Positions 8,625 to 16,156 of a DNA stretch of 18,754 nt are shown here, piece by piece (the stretch's first letter is position 1; each line of letters begins with the position of its first letter). The position numbers and the translations under genes are program-made. The DNA is from Planctomycetota bacterium (GTDB lineage: Bacteria > Planctomycetota > Brocadiia > JAJRTI01), in NCBI GenBank assembly GCA_024278415.1, contig JAJRTI010000364.1:1-18754 (forward strand), in the 5' to 3' direction. Under the pieces are notes generated by a model. It saw only the letters and a list, made by a program, of their open reading frames with translations. It was not told where the DNA came from and did not search any database.

Positions 8625-8664
8625 CAGTTGTGGCCGGCCAGTTGTGGCCGGCGCGCCCGCCGGC
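8625..8664. repeat. 14-bp tandem direct repeat merging into a GC-rich palindrome
   Basis: CAGTTGTGGCCGGC occurs twice without a gap (8625-8638 and 8639-8652). The second copy overlaps a hairpin with a perfect 7-bp stem, GCCGGCG (8647-8653) with CGCCGGC (8658-8664), and loop CGCC. The structure lies between the acidic membrane protein gene and mreB, upstream of the mreB Shine-Dalgarno. Without a T-run it is not a standard terminator. It may tune mRNA stability or mreB expression (inference). Confidence 0.7.
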
Positions 8665-8671
8665 GAACGCC

Positions 8672-9157
8672 CTAGCTCTTTGCCCCAGCCTTGGCTTTGG
8701 CTTTCGGTTTGGCTTTGCTCGGGGTTTTCTCGGCCGCCTTGGGTTTTGCCGCCGGCTTGGGTGCGGCCTTGGCCGGCGCTGGCCGCGCGGCGGGTGCGGA
8801 GCCACCGCCCGCGTACATGCGCAACTCGAGCACGCTCAGGACCAACGCAATTGTGACGAGAATCGCGCTCACGACGAGCATAGCCGAGTAGATGCCCGTT
8901 GGCCGCTTGATCGGCGCAATGCCCGCGCCCTCTTCCGAGGCCATATCTTCGGCCAGGTCGTCGGCCAACTCGTCGCCCATGCCTTCGGGCAACTCATCGC
9001 CAAGCTCCGCCGAAAGATCATCGCCGAGTTCTTCGGCTTCGGCCGTGCCCGAATCTTCCAGGTCGTCCAGGTTCAACTCGTCGCCCAAGTCGTCCAACGT
9101 CTCGTCGGACTGGTCTTGGTCGTCGTTCAGTTCGTCATCGGATGGTGTTTGTGACAT
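8672..9157 (-). CDS. Uncharacterised single-TM protein with acidic N-domain and Lys/Ala/Pro-rich tail
   Basis: No family is recognised. The 161-residue product has three parts. Residues 1-80 are low complexity and strongly acidic, built on repeats like DDLGDEL, ELGDELPEG and GDELADDL. Residues about 90-111 form one membrane helix (YSAMLVVSAILVTIALVLSVLE). Residues 118-161 are a Pro/Ala/Lys tail resembling histone H1 tails (KAKPKAKAKAGAKS). There is no signal peptidase site, so it is probably bitopic; the strongly basic tail may favour a cytoplasmic C-terminus by the positive-inside rule, but the topology is uncertain. The ATG at 9155-9157 has AGGCG upstream and overlaps the preceding stop by 23 nt, so the two genes are probably translated together. 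Its place directly ahead of mreB suggests an elongasome accessory role (inference). Confidence 0.8.
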   Translation of the reverse strand: MSQTPSDDELNDDQDQSDETLDDLGDELNLDDLEDSGTAEAEELGDDLSAELGDELPEGMGDELADDLAEDMASEEGAGIAPIKRPTGIYSAMLVVSAILVTIALVLSVLELRMYAGGGSAPAARPAPAKAAPKPAAKPKAAEKTPSKAKPKAKAKAGAKS

Positions 9158-9980
9158 TATCGCCTGCCAGAATCGACTTGCCGGAAGTGATGCCAGGAAC
9201 GACCGTCGCTGTAGACATGTCCGCCCGCGCATTGCCTACCATGATCTTGGCAATGAAATTATCGCCACGGTAGACCGTCAACTGCGTTCCCACGCCAACG
9301 CCATGGTTCTTGCCGCGGTTGATCACGACAACGCCGCCAACGGCCTTGATGACCTGTCCGCTGATGGTGCGGGTGGGGATGCTCTCAAAATCAACGTTTC
9401 TGTCCTTCAACTGCTTCAATATCGTCTCATACTGTCGGCGCTCTTCCTCGGTTGAGGTCAGCGTCTTCTTCGTGTCTGCGAGCGCGACTTGGAGATCGGT
9501 CTCTTTGGACTTCAGCGCCTCGATGTTTGCTTGCAGCTTAAGCGCACCGTCGCGCGCGGCCTTCAAATCCTTGTCGAGCTTAGCCACCCGAGCGTTAAGG
9601 CGTTGCGTGTCCTTCTTCTCCTCACGGAGCTGGTCCAGGAGGGCCTTGTTCGTCGCGAGCAGGGTCACTTGCTTGGACTCCAGGGAGCCCACTTGTTCGC
9701 CTTGGCGCTTGATGGTGGCGAGTGCGCTCGTGAGCTTGCCTTGGAGGGTGCGGTTGTCCGCCTGCACCTGGGTGTTGGCGTCTTGCAGATCCAGGTTCTG
9801 CTTCCTCAGCTCCTCCACCTCTTGCTTCCTTTGCTTCGTGACGGACTGCAACTCGGCGAGCGCGGCTTCCGCCTTCTGGCGCCAGTTGCGGCGTTGCGAG
9901 TATAGCGTTGCGCTCACCGCTGCAAAGGCCGCGCTGAGCGTCAAGATCACAAAGGTCATTATCTGTGCGAACCGATTCAT
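9135..9980 (-). CDS. Membrane-anchored coiled-coil protein with C-terminal beta-domain (MreC-like architecture)
   Basis: No named family is recognised. The 281-residue product has an N-terminal membrane helix (about 5-26), a long coiled coil (about 30-195) rich in Lys, Glu, Gln and Leu, and a small beta-rich domain (about 203-281). That domain contains GQVIKAVGGVVVINRGKNHGVGVGTQLTVYRG-type sequence, split here as residues 208-239, recalling SH3-like barrels. TM, coiled coil and periplasmic beta-domain is the same order as in MreC, though the coiled coil is longer and sequence similarity to mreC here is not evident. The ATG at 9978-9980 has AGGA 6 nt upstream; the frame upstream to 10076 lies in the leader. 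It is the first gene behind the strong promoter of the mre block and overlaps the next gene by 23 nt. A role in wall elongation is inferred from position and architecture only. Confidence 0.82.
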   Translation of the reverse strand: MNRFAQIMTFVILTLSAAFAAVSATLYSQRRNWRQKAEAALAELQSVTKQRKQEVEELRKQNLDLQDANTQVQADNRTLQGKLTSALATIKRQGEQVGSLESKQVTLLATNKALLDQLREEKKDTQRLNARVAKLDKDLKAARDGALKLQANIEALKSKETDLQVALADTKKTLTSTEEERRQYETILKQLKDRNVDFESIPTRTISGQVIKAVGGVVVINRGKNHGVGVGTQLTVYRGDNFIAKIMVGNARADMSTATVVPGITSGKSILAGDNVTNTIR

Positions 9981-10140
9981 GGAATTCCTTTCGGCCCACC
10001 GGAGACCAAGAGGCCGCGGGTGCGCGAGCCGTGCTTGAGACCGCGCTCCACGCGGACGGGACAACGGGGCTGGCAATCGATCCCTGTCCTAGGGCGGCCA
10101 CAATATCCAACCCTAGATCGAGGACCATCCTGCAATGGAT
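9981..10140 (-). other. Long 5' leader of the mre block
   Basis: About 160 nt separate the predicted transcription start (near 10140) from the first ATG. The leader is GC-rich, with a possible hairpin pairing CGATC and TAGGG with CCCTA and GATCG around 10075-10122. I recognise no known riboswitch. A short open frame through it continues into the first gene in another frame and looks like a shadow. Confidence 0.4.
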
Positions 10141-10146
10141 AGCGCA

Positions 10147-10174
10147 ATTATACGAACGCCGGAAGCGTTGTCAA
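10147..10174 (-). promoter_or_regulatory. Sigma70-type promoter for the mre block
   Basis: On the minus strand a perfect TTGACA (10169-10174) is followed after 16 nt by a perfect TATAAT (10147-10152). Transcription should start near 10140 and read into the coiled-coil gene and on through mreB. Both hexamers match the consensus exactly, which is rare in such GC-rich DNA. Confidence 0.85.
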
Positions 10175-10218
10175 GCAGTTTTTGCCCTTGCCCCGAACGG
10201 CAGATGGCTCCTTCGTCC

Positions 10219-10246
10219 TTGACAGGGCATCCATCTCACGTACAAT
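10219..10246 (+). promoter_or_regulatory. Sigma70-type promoter for the zinc-ribbon/lemA genes
   Basis: TTGACA (10219-10224), a 16-nt spacer and TACAAT (10241-10246) form a near-perfect promoter on the plus strand. The predicted start near 10253 leaves about 55 nt of leader before the ATG at 10308. It diverges from the mre promoter, with the two -35 boxes about 44 bp apart. Confidence 0.8.
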
Positions 10247-10307
10247 CGTTGTCACCCTGTCTGAGGCGTCCCATCCCCCACCTTGATATTGGCCGCTGAA
10301 CCTGCCC

Positions 10308-10721
10308 ATGAACTGCCCCAAGTGCCAAGAGCCGATGTTCGTTCTGGAATACGAACGCGTCGAGATCGACGTGTGCGACGATTGCGGGGGCATCTGGCTG
10401 GACACAGGCGAGTTGGAGACGATCCTGGGAACGGGCCGCGCGTCGACCGGCCAGCCCACGAAGAACGCCAAGGGCGAAGAGCTGCTCGACTGCCCCGTTT
10501 GCGTGTCCAAGCTTGCAAAGGGCAAGTACGGCACGACGGAGATCATCGTCGACCGCTGCCCCCACGGCGATGGCGTGTTCCTCGACAAAGGCGAATTGGA
10601 GGCCATCCAACAGCACTACGCCAGCCAGAGCGAGACGAGCGCCGGCCACGAGGACGTGGCTGGCCGGTTCTTGAGCAAGTTTTTCGCGGCCAACGAGCCG
10701 CCACAGTCCAGCGGATCGTAA
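10308..10721 (+). CDS. Double zinc-ribbon protein (zf-TFIIB family)
   Basis: The 137-residue protein has two copies of the zf-TFIIB type ribbon. The first has CPKC (3-6) and CDDCGGIWLDTGELE (23-37), a close match to the family pattern. The second has CPVC (62-65) and CPHGDGVFLDKGELE (84-98), where the last Cys is replaced and His86 may be the fourth ligand. The rest of the C-terminus is polar. The function is unknown; the family is named for similarity to TFIIB ribbons, but no DNA-binding role is proven in bacteria. The ATG at 10308 fits the family start (MNCPKC), though no strong Shine-Dalgarno is visible. lemA follows after 34 nt, so they probably form a two-gene operon. Confidence 0.88.
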   Translation: MNCPKCQEPMFVLEYERVEIDVCDDCGGIWLDTGELETILGTGRASTGQPTKNAKGEELLDCPVCVSKLAKGKYGTTEIIVDRCPHGDGVFLDKGELEAIQQHYASQSETSAGHEDVAGRFLSKFFAANEPPQSSGS

Positions 10722-10755
10722 ACCGCCCCACCCCCCAACGGAGGACCGACACGAG

Positions 10756-11313
10756 ATGATAGGCGTCTACATTTTGATCGGCATTGTCGTTCTGTTCGTG
10801 CTTTACTTTGTAGCCGCGTATAACGGCCTCGTGCGCGCGCGCAACCTCGTGAAAAACGCTTGGGCGCAGATCGACGTGCAACTCAAGCGGCGCTACGACC
10901 TCATCCCCAACCTCGTCGAGGTCGTGAAGGACTACATGGGCTACGAGCAGGAAACGCTCCAGAATGTGACCAAGGCCCGCAACCTCGCGATGCAAGCCCA
11001 AGGCCCAGCCGACCAGGCCAAGGCCGAAGCACAGGTGCAGCAGGCCCTGAGCAACCTGTACGTCGTCATGGAAAACTACCCGGACCTGAAGGCCAACCAA
11101 AACGTGGCCGACCTGATGGAAGAGTTGACGTCGACCGAGAACAAGATCGGCTTCGCCCGACAGCACTACAACGACGCGGTCACGACCTACAACACGAAGA
11201 TCCAGCTCTTCCCCACGGTGATCATCGCGAACATGACGGGCTTCAAGGAGGAGCAGCTCTTCTTGCTCGAGGACGAGGAGCAGCGCGAAGCGCCGAAAGT
11301 GGATCTGCGATAG
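10756..11313 (+). CDS. lemA: LemA family protein
   Basis: LemA proteins are anchored by an N-terminal helix and carry an antiparallel helical bundle outside or near the membrane; their biochemical role is unresolved. This 185-residue copy has the membrane segment at about 3-20 and the typical LemA blocks: YNGLVRARNLVKNAWAQIDVQLKRRYDLIPNLV in two parts (22-36 and 37-54), YPDLKANQNV (88-97), LTSTENKIGFARQHYNDAV (106-124) and YNTKIQLFPT (127-136). The length is normal for the family. GGAGG lies 11 nt before the ATG, one of the clearest ribosome sites in the window. It follows the zinc-ribbon gene closely and ends ahead of a terminator-like hairpin. Confidence 0.95.
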   Translation: MIGVYILIGIVVLFVLYFVAAYNGLVRARNLVKNAWAQIDVQLKRRYDLIPNLVEVVKDYMGYEQETLQNVTKARNLAMQAQGPADQAKAEAQVQQALSNLYVVMENYPDLKANQNVADLMEELTSTENKIGFARQHYNDAVTTYNTKIQLFPTVIIANMTGFKEEQLFLLEDEEQREAPKVDLR

Positions 11314-11363
11314 CTGGCGCCAGGGCAGCCCTTCCCGGACTGCCCTTCCACGTCTGATACGTG

Positions 11364-11396
11364 AGCGGGCGGCCTTGTGCCGCCCGTTCCGTTTCC
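11364..11396 (+). terminator. Probable intrinsic terminator after lemA
   Basis: A stem with eight perfect GC pairs, CGGGCGGC (11366-11373) with GCCGCCCG (11379-11386), is extended by a G-T and an A-T pair and closes a CTTGT loop. It is followed by a modest pyrimidine tract (TCCGTTTCCCC). The short T-run makes it weaker than a textbook terminator. Confidence 0.6.
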
Positions 11397-11446
11397 CCTG
11401 CAAGTTGTGCCTCCTTCTACGAAAACCTCCCAGGAACCTTCGGCCT

Positions 11447-14125
11447 ATGCAACGCCCCGCGACCTACACAGCCGCCCTACTCCTCGGCCTCACCTCTGTG
11501 GCCGCGGCCGCGACGTTCCGCGTCTCACCCAACGGACGCCTCCGTTCGCTCCAAGATGCCCGCGACGCGATCCGCGCGTACAAGGCGCGCCGCGGCTTGG
11601 CGGAGCCCGTGCGCGTCGTCATCGAGGCTGGCACGTACACGCTGGCCAAGCCGCTCGTGCTCACGCCCCAGGACAGCGGCACGGCCGAGTGCCCCATCCG
11701 CTACGAAGCCGCGCCGGGAGCGAAGCCGGTGTTTACCGGCGGGCGTGTCATCACCGGCTTCCGGCCCGCAGGCGGAGGCCTCTGGGCCGCGCGGGTCGCC
11801 GACGTCGCGGCCGGCAAGTGGTACTTCGAGCAGCTCTGGGTCAACGGTCGCCGCGCGACACGCGCGCGTTCGCCCAACAAGTTCTACTACTACATGCTGG
11901 CCGCGCTGAAGTACGGTGTCGATCCGCTCACCGGCAAACGCACGCGCCTGGCCAACCGCGCGTTCAAGGGCGAACGCCAGGACATCGAGCCGCTGTTCCG
12001 CGTGCCCAAACAGGAGTTGCGCGACGTGACGTTCGTCGCGTACCACTCATGGGCCGTCTCGCGACATCGCGTCGCGGCTGTCGATCCAAAGGCCAACACG
12101 GTCATCGCGACCGGCCCTGCGCCGTGGCCGTTCATGCGCTGGGGCAACCGGCAGCGGTACCACTTGGAGAACTTCAAGGCCGCGCTCGACCAGCCGGGCG
12201 AGTGGTTCCTCGACCGCGACGGCACGCTCTACTACATGCCGCTACCCGGCGAGGACATGGCCAAGGCGGAGGTCGTGGCTCCCGTCTCTGAAGCGTTCAT
12301 ACAGATCAAGGGCGAGCCGGCGCTCGGGCTCATGGTCGAGCACATCACCTTCAAGGGCCTCGCGTTCCGGCACGCGCAATACATTCTGCCCGAGAAAGGG
12401 CATGGCGACGCGCAGGCCGCGGTGACGATCCCGGGCGCGATCCAAGTCGATGGCGCGCGGCACATCACCTTCGAGGACTGCGAAGTCGGCCACGTGGGCA
12501 CGTACGGCATCTGGTTCCACCGCGGGTGCAGCCAGTGCACGGTCCGGCGCTGCTACGTGCACGACACCGGCGCGGGCGGCGTGCGCATGGGCGAGGGCTG
12601 GCGCCGCATCAAGGACAAGAAGGCCCGAGCGACCGGCCACATCACAGTCGACAACAACATCATCCACTCCGGCGGCCGCCTCTACATGGGCTGCACCGCG
12701 ATCTGGATCGGCCATAGCGCGGACAACGTCGTTACGCACAACGACATCTCCGACTTCCGCTACACCGGCATATCGGTGGGATGGGTGTGGAGCTACGGCC
12801 ACAGCGACGCGGTGCGCAACAAGATCGAGTTCAACCACATCCACCACATCGGCCAAGGCGGCTTGAGCGACATGGGCGGCGTGTACACGCTTGGCGAGTC
12901 GCCCGGCACGACCGTGAGCAACAACGTGATCCACGACGTGGGCTCATACGACTACTACGGCCGAGGCGGCTGGGGGCTCTACAACGACCAGGCGAGCACC
13001 GACATCGTCATGGAGAACAATCTCGTCTACAACACCAAGACCGGCAACTACCACCTGCACTTCGGCCGGGATCTCACGATCCGCAACAACATCTTCGCAT
13101 TCAGCATGCACGGCCAGATTCAGCGCTCGCGGCTGGAGAAGCACTTCCAGTTCGAATTCGCGCGCAACATTGTCATCTGGCGCGAGGGGCCGCTGTTCAG
13201 CCGCAATGCTGGGGACAAGAACGTGAACTACCACCACAACCTCTACTGGAACACCGCCGGCGAACCGGTCACGTTCAAGGGCAAGACGCTTGCGGCGTGG
13301 CAAGCCTCCGGCCAGGGCGAGGGATCGCTGATCGCTGACCCCATGTTCGTGGACGCGGACAAATCCGATTTCCGGCTCAAGCCAGGCTCCCCCGCCGAGC
13401 AGATCGGATTCAAGCCGTTCGACTACACCAAGGCCGGGCTGTATGGCGATCCCAAGTGGACCTCGATCCCCAAGCGCTTCGTTTTCGAGAAGGTCGAGTT
13501 TGCGCCTCCGCCTCCGCCCGGTCCGCCCATGGCGTTCGCGGAGGGTTTCGACCTCCTGCCGTTGGGCGCGCTGCCACCAGACGCCAAGGTCTACACCGAA
13601 CGCAAGGGCGACGCCATCCGCGTCGTCCGCGATCCCCAAGACAACAAGAACCAGTGTCTGCGCATCGACGACGCACCGGGTCTGGAGCACAGCTACAACC
13701 CGCACTTCTTTTACTCGCCCGGCCACCGCAGCGGCGTGACCACGTTCCGCTTCGACATGATGATCGGCGAACGCACAACGATGTACACCGAGTGGCGCGA
13801 CAAGCAGCGCCCCTATCGCGTTGGCCCGAGCGTGTGGGTGCACAGCGGACAAGTGCAGGCAAACGGCAAGACGCTCACGACCATCCCCGCCGGCCAATGG
13901 GTGCGCTTCGAGATCTCCGCCGGCCTCGGCGAGCAGTCGACCGGCACGTGGGACATGGTCATCACCATCCGCGGCCAGACGCCCCAGCGCTTCCCCGGCC
14001 TCAAGAACCGCAGCCCCGAATGGAAGGCGCTCCAGTGGCTGGGCTTCAGTAGCATGAACACGGACGAGTCGACGTTTTATCTGGACAACCTGAGCCTGGC
14101 GAATACTTTGGTGGGCGGGCAGTAA
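11447..14125 (+). CDS. Secreted right-handed beta-helix protein, GH141-like, with C-terminal lectin-like domain
   Basis: The chosen product has 892 residues. A signal peptide (about 1-22, ending VAAAA) suggests export. The next segment has the order seen in GH141-type enzymes: FRVSPNG, LQDARDAIRAYKARRGL, VVIEAGTYTL, LTPQDSGTAECPIRYEA and GLWAARVAD, then WYFEQLWVNGRRATRARSPN. A right-handed parallel beta-helix follows (about 295-650) with many N-N-x-I/V-x turns and MGGVYTLGESPGT. A Pro-rich linker (about 685-696) leads to a beta-rich domain (about 697-892) that resembles concanavalin/LamG-like or carbohydrate-binding folds. GH141 includes a characterised alpha-L-fucosidase and a xylanase, but the substrate here is unknown. 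The ATG at 11447 is preferred over an upstream frame start because it begins the signal peptide and has AGGAA upstream. The gene stands alone, after a terminator and convergent with aroDE. Confidence 0.85.
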   Translation: MQRPATYTAALLLGLTSVAAAATFRVSPNGRLRSLQDARDAIRAYKARRGLAEPVRVVIEAGTYTLAKPLVLTPQDSGTAECPIRYEAAPGAKPVFTGGRVITGFRPAGGGLWAARVADVAAGKWYFEQLWVNGRRATRARSPNKFYYYMLAALKYGVDPLTGKRTRLANRAFKGERQDIEPLFRVPKQELRDVTFVAYHSWAVSRHRVAAVDPKANTVIATGPAPWPFMRWGNRQRYHLENFKAALDQPGEWFLDRDGTLYYMPLPGEDMAKAEVVAPVSEAFIQIKGEPALGLMVEHITFKGLAFRHAQYILPEKGHGDAQAAVTIPGAIQVDGARHITFEDCEVGHVGTYGIWFHRGCSQCTVRRCYVHDTGAGGVRMGEGWRRIKDKKARATGHITVDNNIIHSGGRLYMGCTAIWIGHSADNVVTHNDISDFRYTGISVGWVWSYGHSDAVRNKIEFNHIHHIGQGGLSDMGGVYTLGESPGTTVSNNVIHDVGSYDYYGRGGWGLYNDQASTDIVMENNLVYNTKTGNYHLHFGRDLTIRNNIFAFSMHGQIQRSRLEKHFQFEFARNIVIWREGPLFSRNAGDKNVNYHHNLYWNTAGEPVTFKGKTLAAWQASGQGEGSLIADPMFVDADKSDFRLKPGSPAEQIGFKPFDYTKAGLYGDPKWTSIPKRFVFEKVEFAPPPPPGPPMAFAEGFDLLPLGALPPDAKVYTERKGDAIRVVRDPQDNKNQCLRIDDAPGLEHSYNPHFFYSPGHRSGVTTFRFDMMIGERTTMYTEWRDKQRPYRVGPSVWVHSGQVQANGKTLTTIPAGQWVRFEISAGLGEQSTGTWDMVITIRGQTPQRFPGLKNRSPEWKALQWLGFSSMNTDESTFYLDNLSLANTLVGGQ

Positions 14126-14355
14126 TTTCAGTGGACGGTGATCCTCAGCCGCGTGGACATCGGCGGAAGTCCCGTCCGGAGGTCGGAGAGCAATGGATCA
14201 GGAGGAGGCATTGTGCGCCGGCCAGCGATTCGCCCACGGGCGATGAATCGCCCTACTACCAACCACGTGGTCCCGCATCGCACACATCGACAACATGGCA
14301 TCGGTCCTGGCGCACGGAGCGCCTAAGGGTGGCGCGCCGAACACCGCCCGCCAAC
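14126..14355. other. Convergent intergenic gap with REP-like palindrome
   Basis: No credible gene lies between the beta-helix gene and aroDE, whose 3' ends face each other. At 14225-14251 GCGATTC pairs with GAATCGC around an inner GCCC/GGGC stem, leaving a small GAT bulge. This may be a dispersed palindromic element and could also slow transcription from either side. No T-run marks it as a standard terminator. Confidence 0.55.
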
Positions 14356-15822
14356 TCACCCGCCCCCCAGTCGCTCCTGTATCACTCGCGCCATCACCTC
14401 CCGCGGCGCGGGTTGGCCGAACCAGAGTTCGAACTGTGCGGAGGCCTGCTTGACGAACATGTCGAAGCCGCAGACCGTGACGGCGCCGCGGGCCTTGGCG
14501 TCTCGGAGCAGCTTCGTCTCGATGGGGTTGTAGACCGCGTCGAACACGACCATGCCCGCCTTCAGCATGTCTGCCGGCGCAGGGGACGCGTCTTCGTGGG
14601 GGTGCATGCCGATGGACGTGGAGTTGACGATGATCTCGGCCGTGAGCGAGGGCAGATCCTCCAAAGGACGCCAGTCGCAGCCCAGCTCCCCGGCAAGGGC
14701 CTCCGCCTTGCTCGCGGTGCGGTTGACGATGGTCAACTCAGCGCCGCGGTCCACGAGACCGAATGCAATGGCGCGGCCCGCACCGCCTGCCCCGATCAGG
14801 ACCGCGGTCTTGCCGTCGATGCCGGGATCGCCCTTCTCCGCCAGCGCCTCCTCAATACCGGAGATCGCCGCGAGCAAGTCGGTGTTCGTGCCGAAGAGCT
14901 TGTCGCCCTGCTTGGCCACCGTGTTCATCGCGTCGACGCGCTTGACGAGATCGTCCACCTCATCCATGAACGGCATGATGTTCTGCTTGTGCGGGATGGT
15001 GACGCTGCACCCTAGCATACCGATGCGTTTGAAGGTCTCGACGAAGTCGGCCACGTCCTCGACGCGAAACGCGAGGTAAACCGCGTCCATGTAGAGCGCC
15101 TTGAACGCGGCGTTGAAGATGGCCGGGCTCATGCTGTGGCCAATGGGGTTGCCGATGACGCCATAGATGCGCGTGCAGGGCCCGTGCTGATGCACGCGGT
15201 AGAAGTCCCGCATCTCGGCCGCGGGTATTTGCCCCGGCGCGGACTCCGCCCCGGGCGCGATGGTGGCGAAGGTGAGCAGGCCGCCGAATTTGCAGGTGAG
15301 GATGCGCGTAGGCACGCCCAACTCGCCCATGCACACGCCGATGATGGGGATGTCCGACGACTGCACCAATTCGAGCATCGTTGCGTTGTCGACGAGCCGG
15401 TTCGCGTACGTCGCGAACTTCGCCACGTCCGCGCCTTTCTCCTTCATCTCATCGAGGATGGCCGGCATGTTGTCCGGCGTCTCCGCGAAGTTGTGGTAGG
15501 AGATGATGCGCTTGGCGTCCCCCATGTCGCCGAGCCGTTCCGCGCTGTCGAGTTCGATGTCCACGTAGTCCGCGCCGCGCACGGCCGCTTGCTCCAGCAA
15601 GGCGAGGCGGTCGCTTTCGCTTCCCGAACGCCTCCCCCCTTCCCGCACGGGCCGGTTCGTGCAGATGACCGGGCAGGGCTTGTCGCCAAGGATCGCTTCG
15701 AGGTTCGGCGCTTCCGTCATGAAGTCGAGCCGGACCTCTGCCAAGTCGGCGACTTGAGCGGCTTGCTTCAGGACGTCGCGGACCTCGTCGTTGGTTGCAG
15801 CGGTGATGGATACGCAGATCAT
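14356..15822 (-). CDS. aroDE: Bifunctional type I 3-dehydroquinate dehydratase / shikimate dehydrogenase
   Basis: The fused protein catalyses two successive shikimate-pathway steps: dehydration of 3-dehydroquinate, then NADPH reduction of 3-dehydroshikimate to shikimate. With the ATG at 15820-15822 it has 488 residues. The AroD half (about 1-212) has EVRLDF, His110 in SYHNF, and the Schiff-base Lys135 in VAKFATYA. The AroE half (about 218-488) has GVIGNPIGHSMSP (221-233), Lys279 in TIPHKQ, GTNTD (311-315) and the nucleotide loop GAGGAGRA (344-351). All key residues are present in both halves. The frame extends to a GTG at 15852, but MICVSITA is the normal AroD start. Such fusions are known in plants, chlamydiae and planctomycetes. 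A promoter-like site lies just upstream, so the gene may be transcribed apart from ilvBH. Confidence 0.95.
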   Translation of the reverse strand: MICVSITAATNDEVRDVLKQAAQVADLAEVRLDFMTEAPNLEAILGDKPCPVICTNRPVREGGRRSGSESDRLALLEQAAVRGADYVDIELDSAERLGDMGDAKRIISYHNFAETPDNMPAILDEMKEKGADVAKFATYANRLVDNATMLELVQSSDIPIIGVCMGELGVPTRILTCKFGGLLTFATIAPGAESAPGQIPAAEMRDFYRVHQHGPCTRIYGVIGNPIGHSMSPAIFNAAFKALYMDAVYLAFRVEDVADFVETFKRIGMLGCSVTIPHKQNIMPFMDEVDDLVKRVDAMNTVAKQGDKLFGTNTDLLAAISGIEEALAEKGDPGIDGKTAVLIGAGGAGRAIAFGLVDRGAELTIVNRTASKAEALAGELGCDWRPLEDLPSLTAEIIVNSTSIGMHPHEDASPAPADMLKAGMVVFDAVYNPIETKLLRDAKARGAVTVCGFDMFVKQASAQFELWFGQPAPREVMARVIQERLGGG

Positions 15823-15873
15823 GTCAAACTCGCGGCGAAGAAAGAGGGCCACGGAAGCGCGTCGCAGAGGGAG

Positions 15874-15902
15874 ATTCTATCGGAACGTGGAGCGAAGGTG
15901 AA
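15874..15902 (-). promoter_or_regulatory. Probable sigma70-type promoter for aroDE
   Basis: On the minus strand TTCACC (15897-15902) and TAGAAT (15874-15879) are separated by 17 nt. The -10 box matches 5 of 6 consensus bases and the -35 box 4 of 6. Transcription would start near 15867, about 45 nt before the chosen ATG. Confidence 0.55.
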
Positions 15903-16156
15903 GGCCCGCATCATTTGTCAGCTTCAGCGGAGCGGCGAGTCCTCTGGAACCCCTCCCTGGCAGGGAGGGGGCAGGGGGTGGGTCGACAGACGGAGGGCAG
16001 GAGGAATCCGCCCCGCCAGTACTCGTTGACTGCACGTCAGCGCCCCCCCTGTGGTCCCCCCTTGAAGGGGGGACGAGCCACCGTCCACCGCCGACCCCCC
16101 AACACCTTCCGGGCTGAGCAATGTCACCAACTCTTGCATCTGACCTTCCTCCTGGG
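15903..16156. repeat. Intergenic region carrying two G/C-run palindromes
   Basis: The gap between ilvH and aroDE holds no credible gene. CCCCTCCCT (15950-15958) pairs with AGGGAGGGG (15962-15970) over a 3-nt loop, and GTCCCCCC (16054-16061) pairs with GGGGGGAC (16067-16074) over TTGAA. Both are perfect, and their composition resembles REP-like elements dispersed in environmental genomes. Short frames across this stretch encode Gly/Pro-rich peptides that look like repeat translations. Confidence 0.7.

Noticed and set aside
8611..8805. A 65-residue Pro/Arg-rich N-terminal extension of MreB
   Set aside because: It overlaps the basic-tail gene in another frame, is unlike any MreB N-terminus, and a better ATG with Shine-Dalgarno exists at 8608-8610.
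10543..11403. A 286-codon minus-strand frame across the zinc-ribbon gene and lemA
   Set aside because: It is antisense to two recognised genes with upstream signals, and the translation resembles no family.
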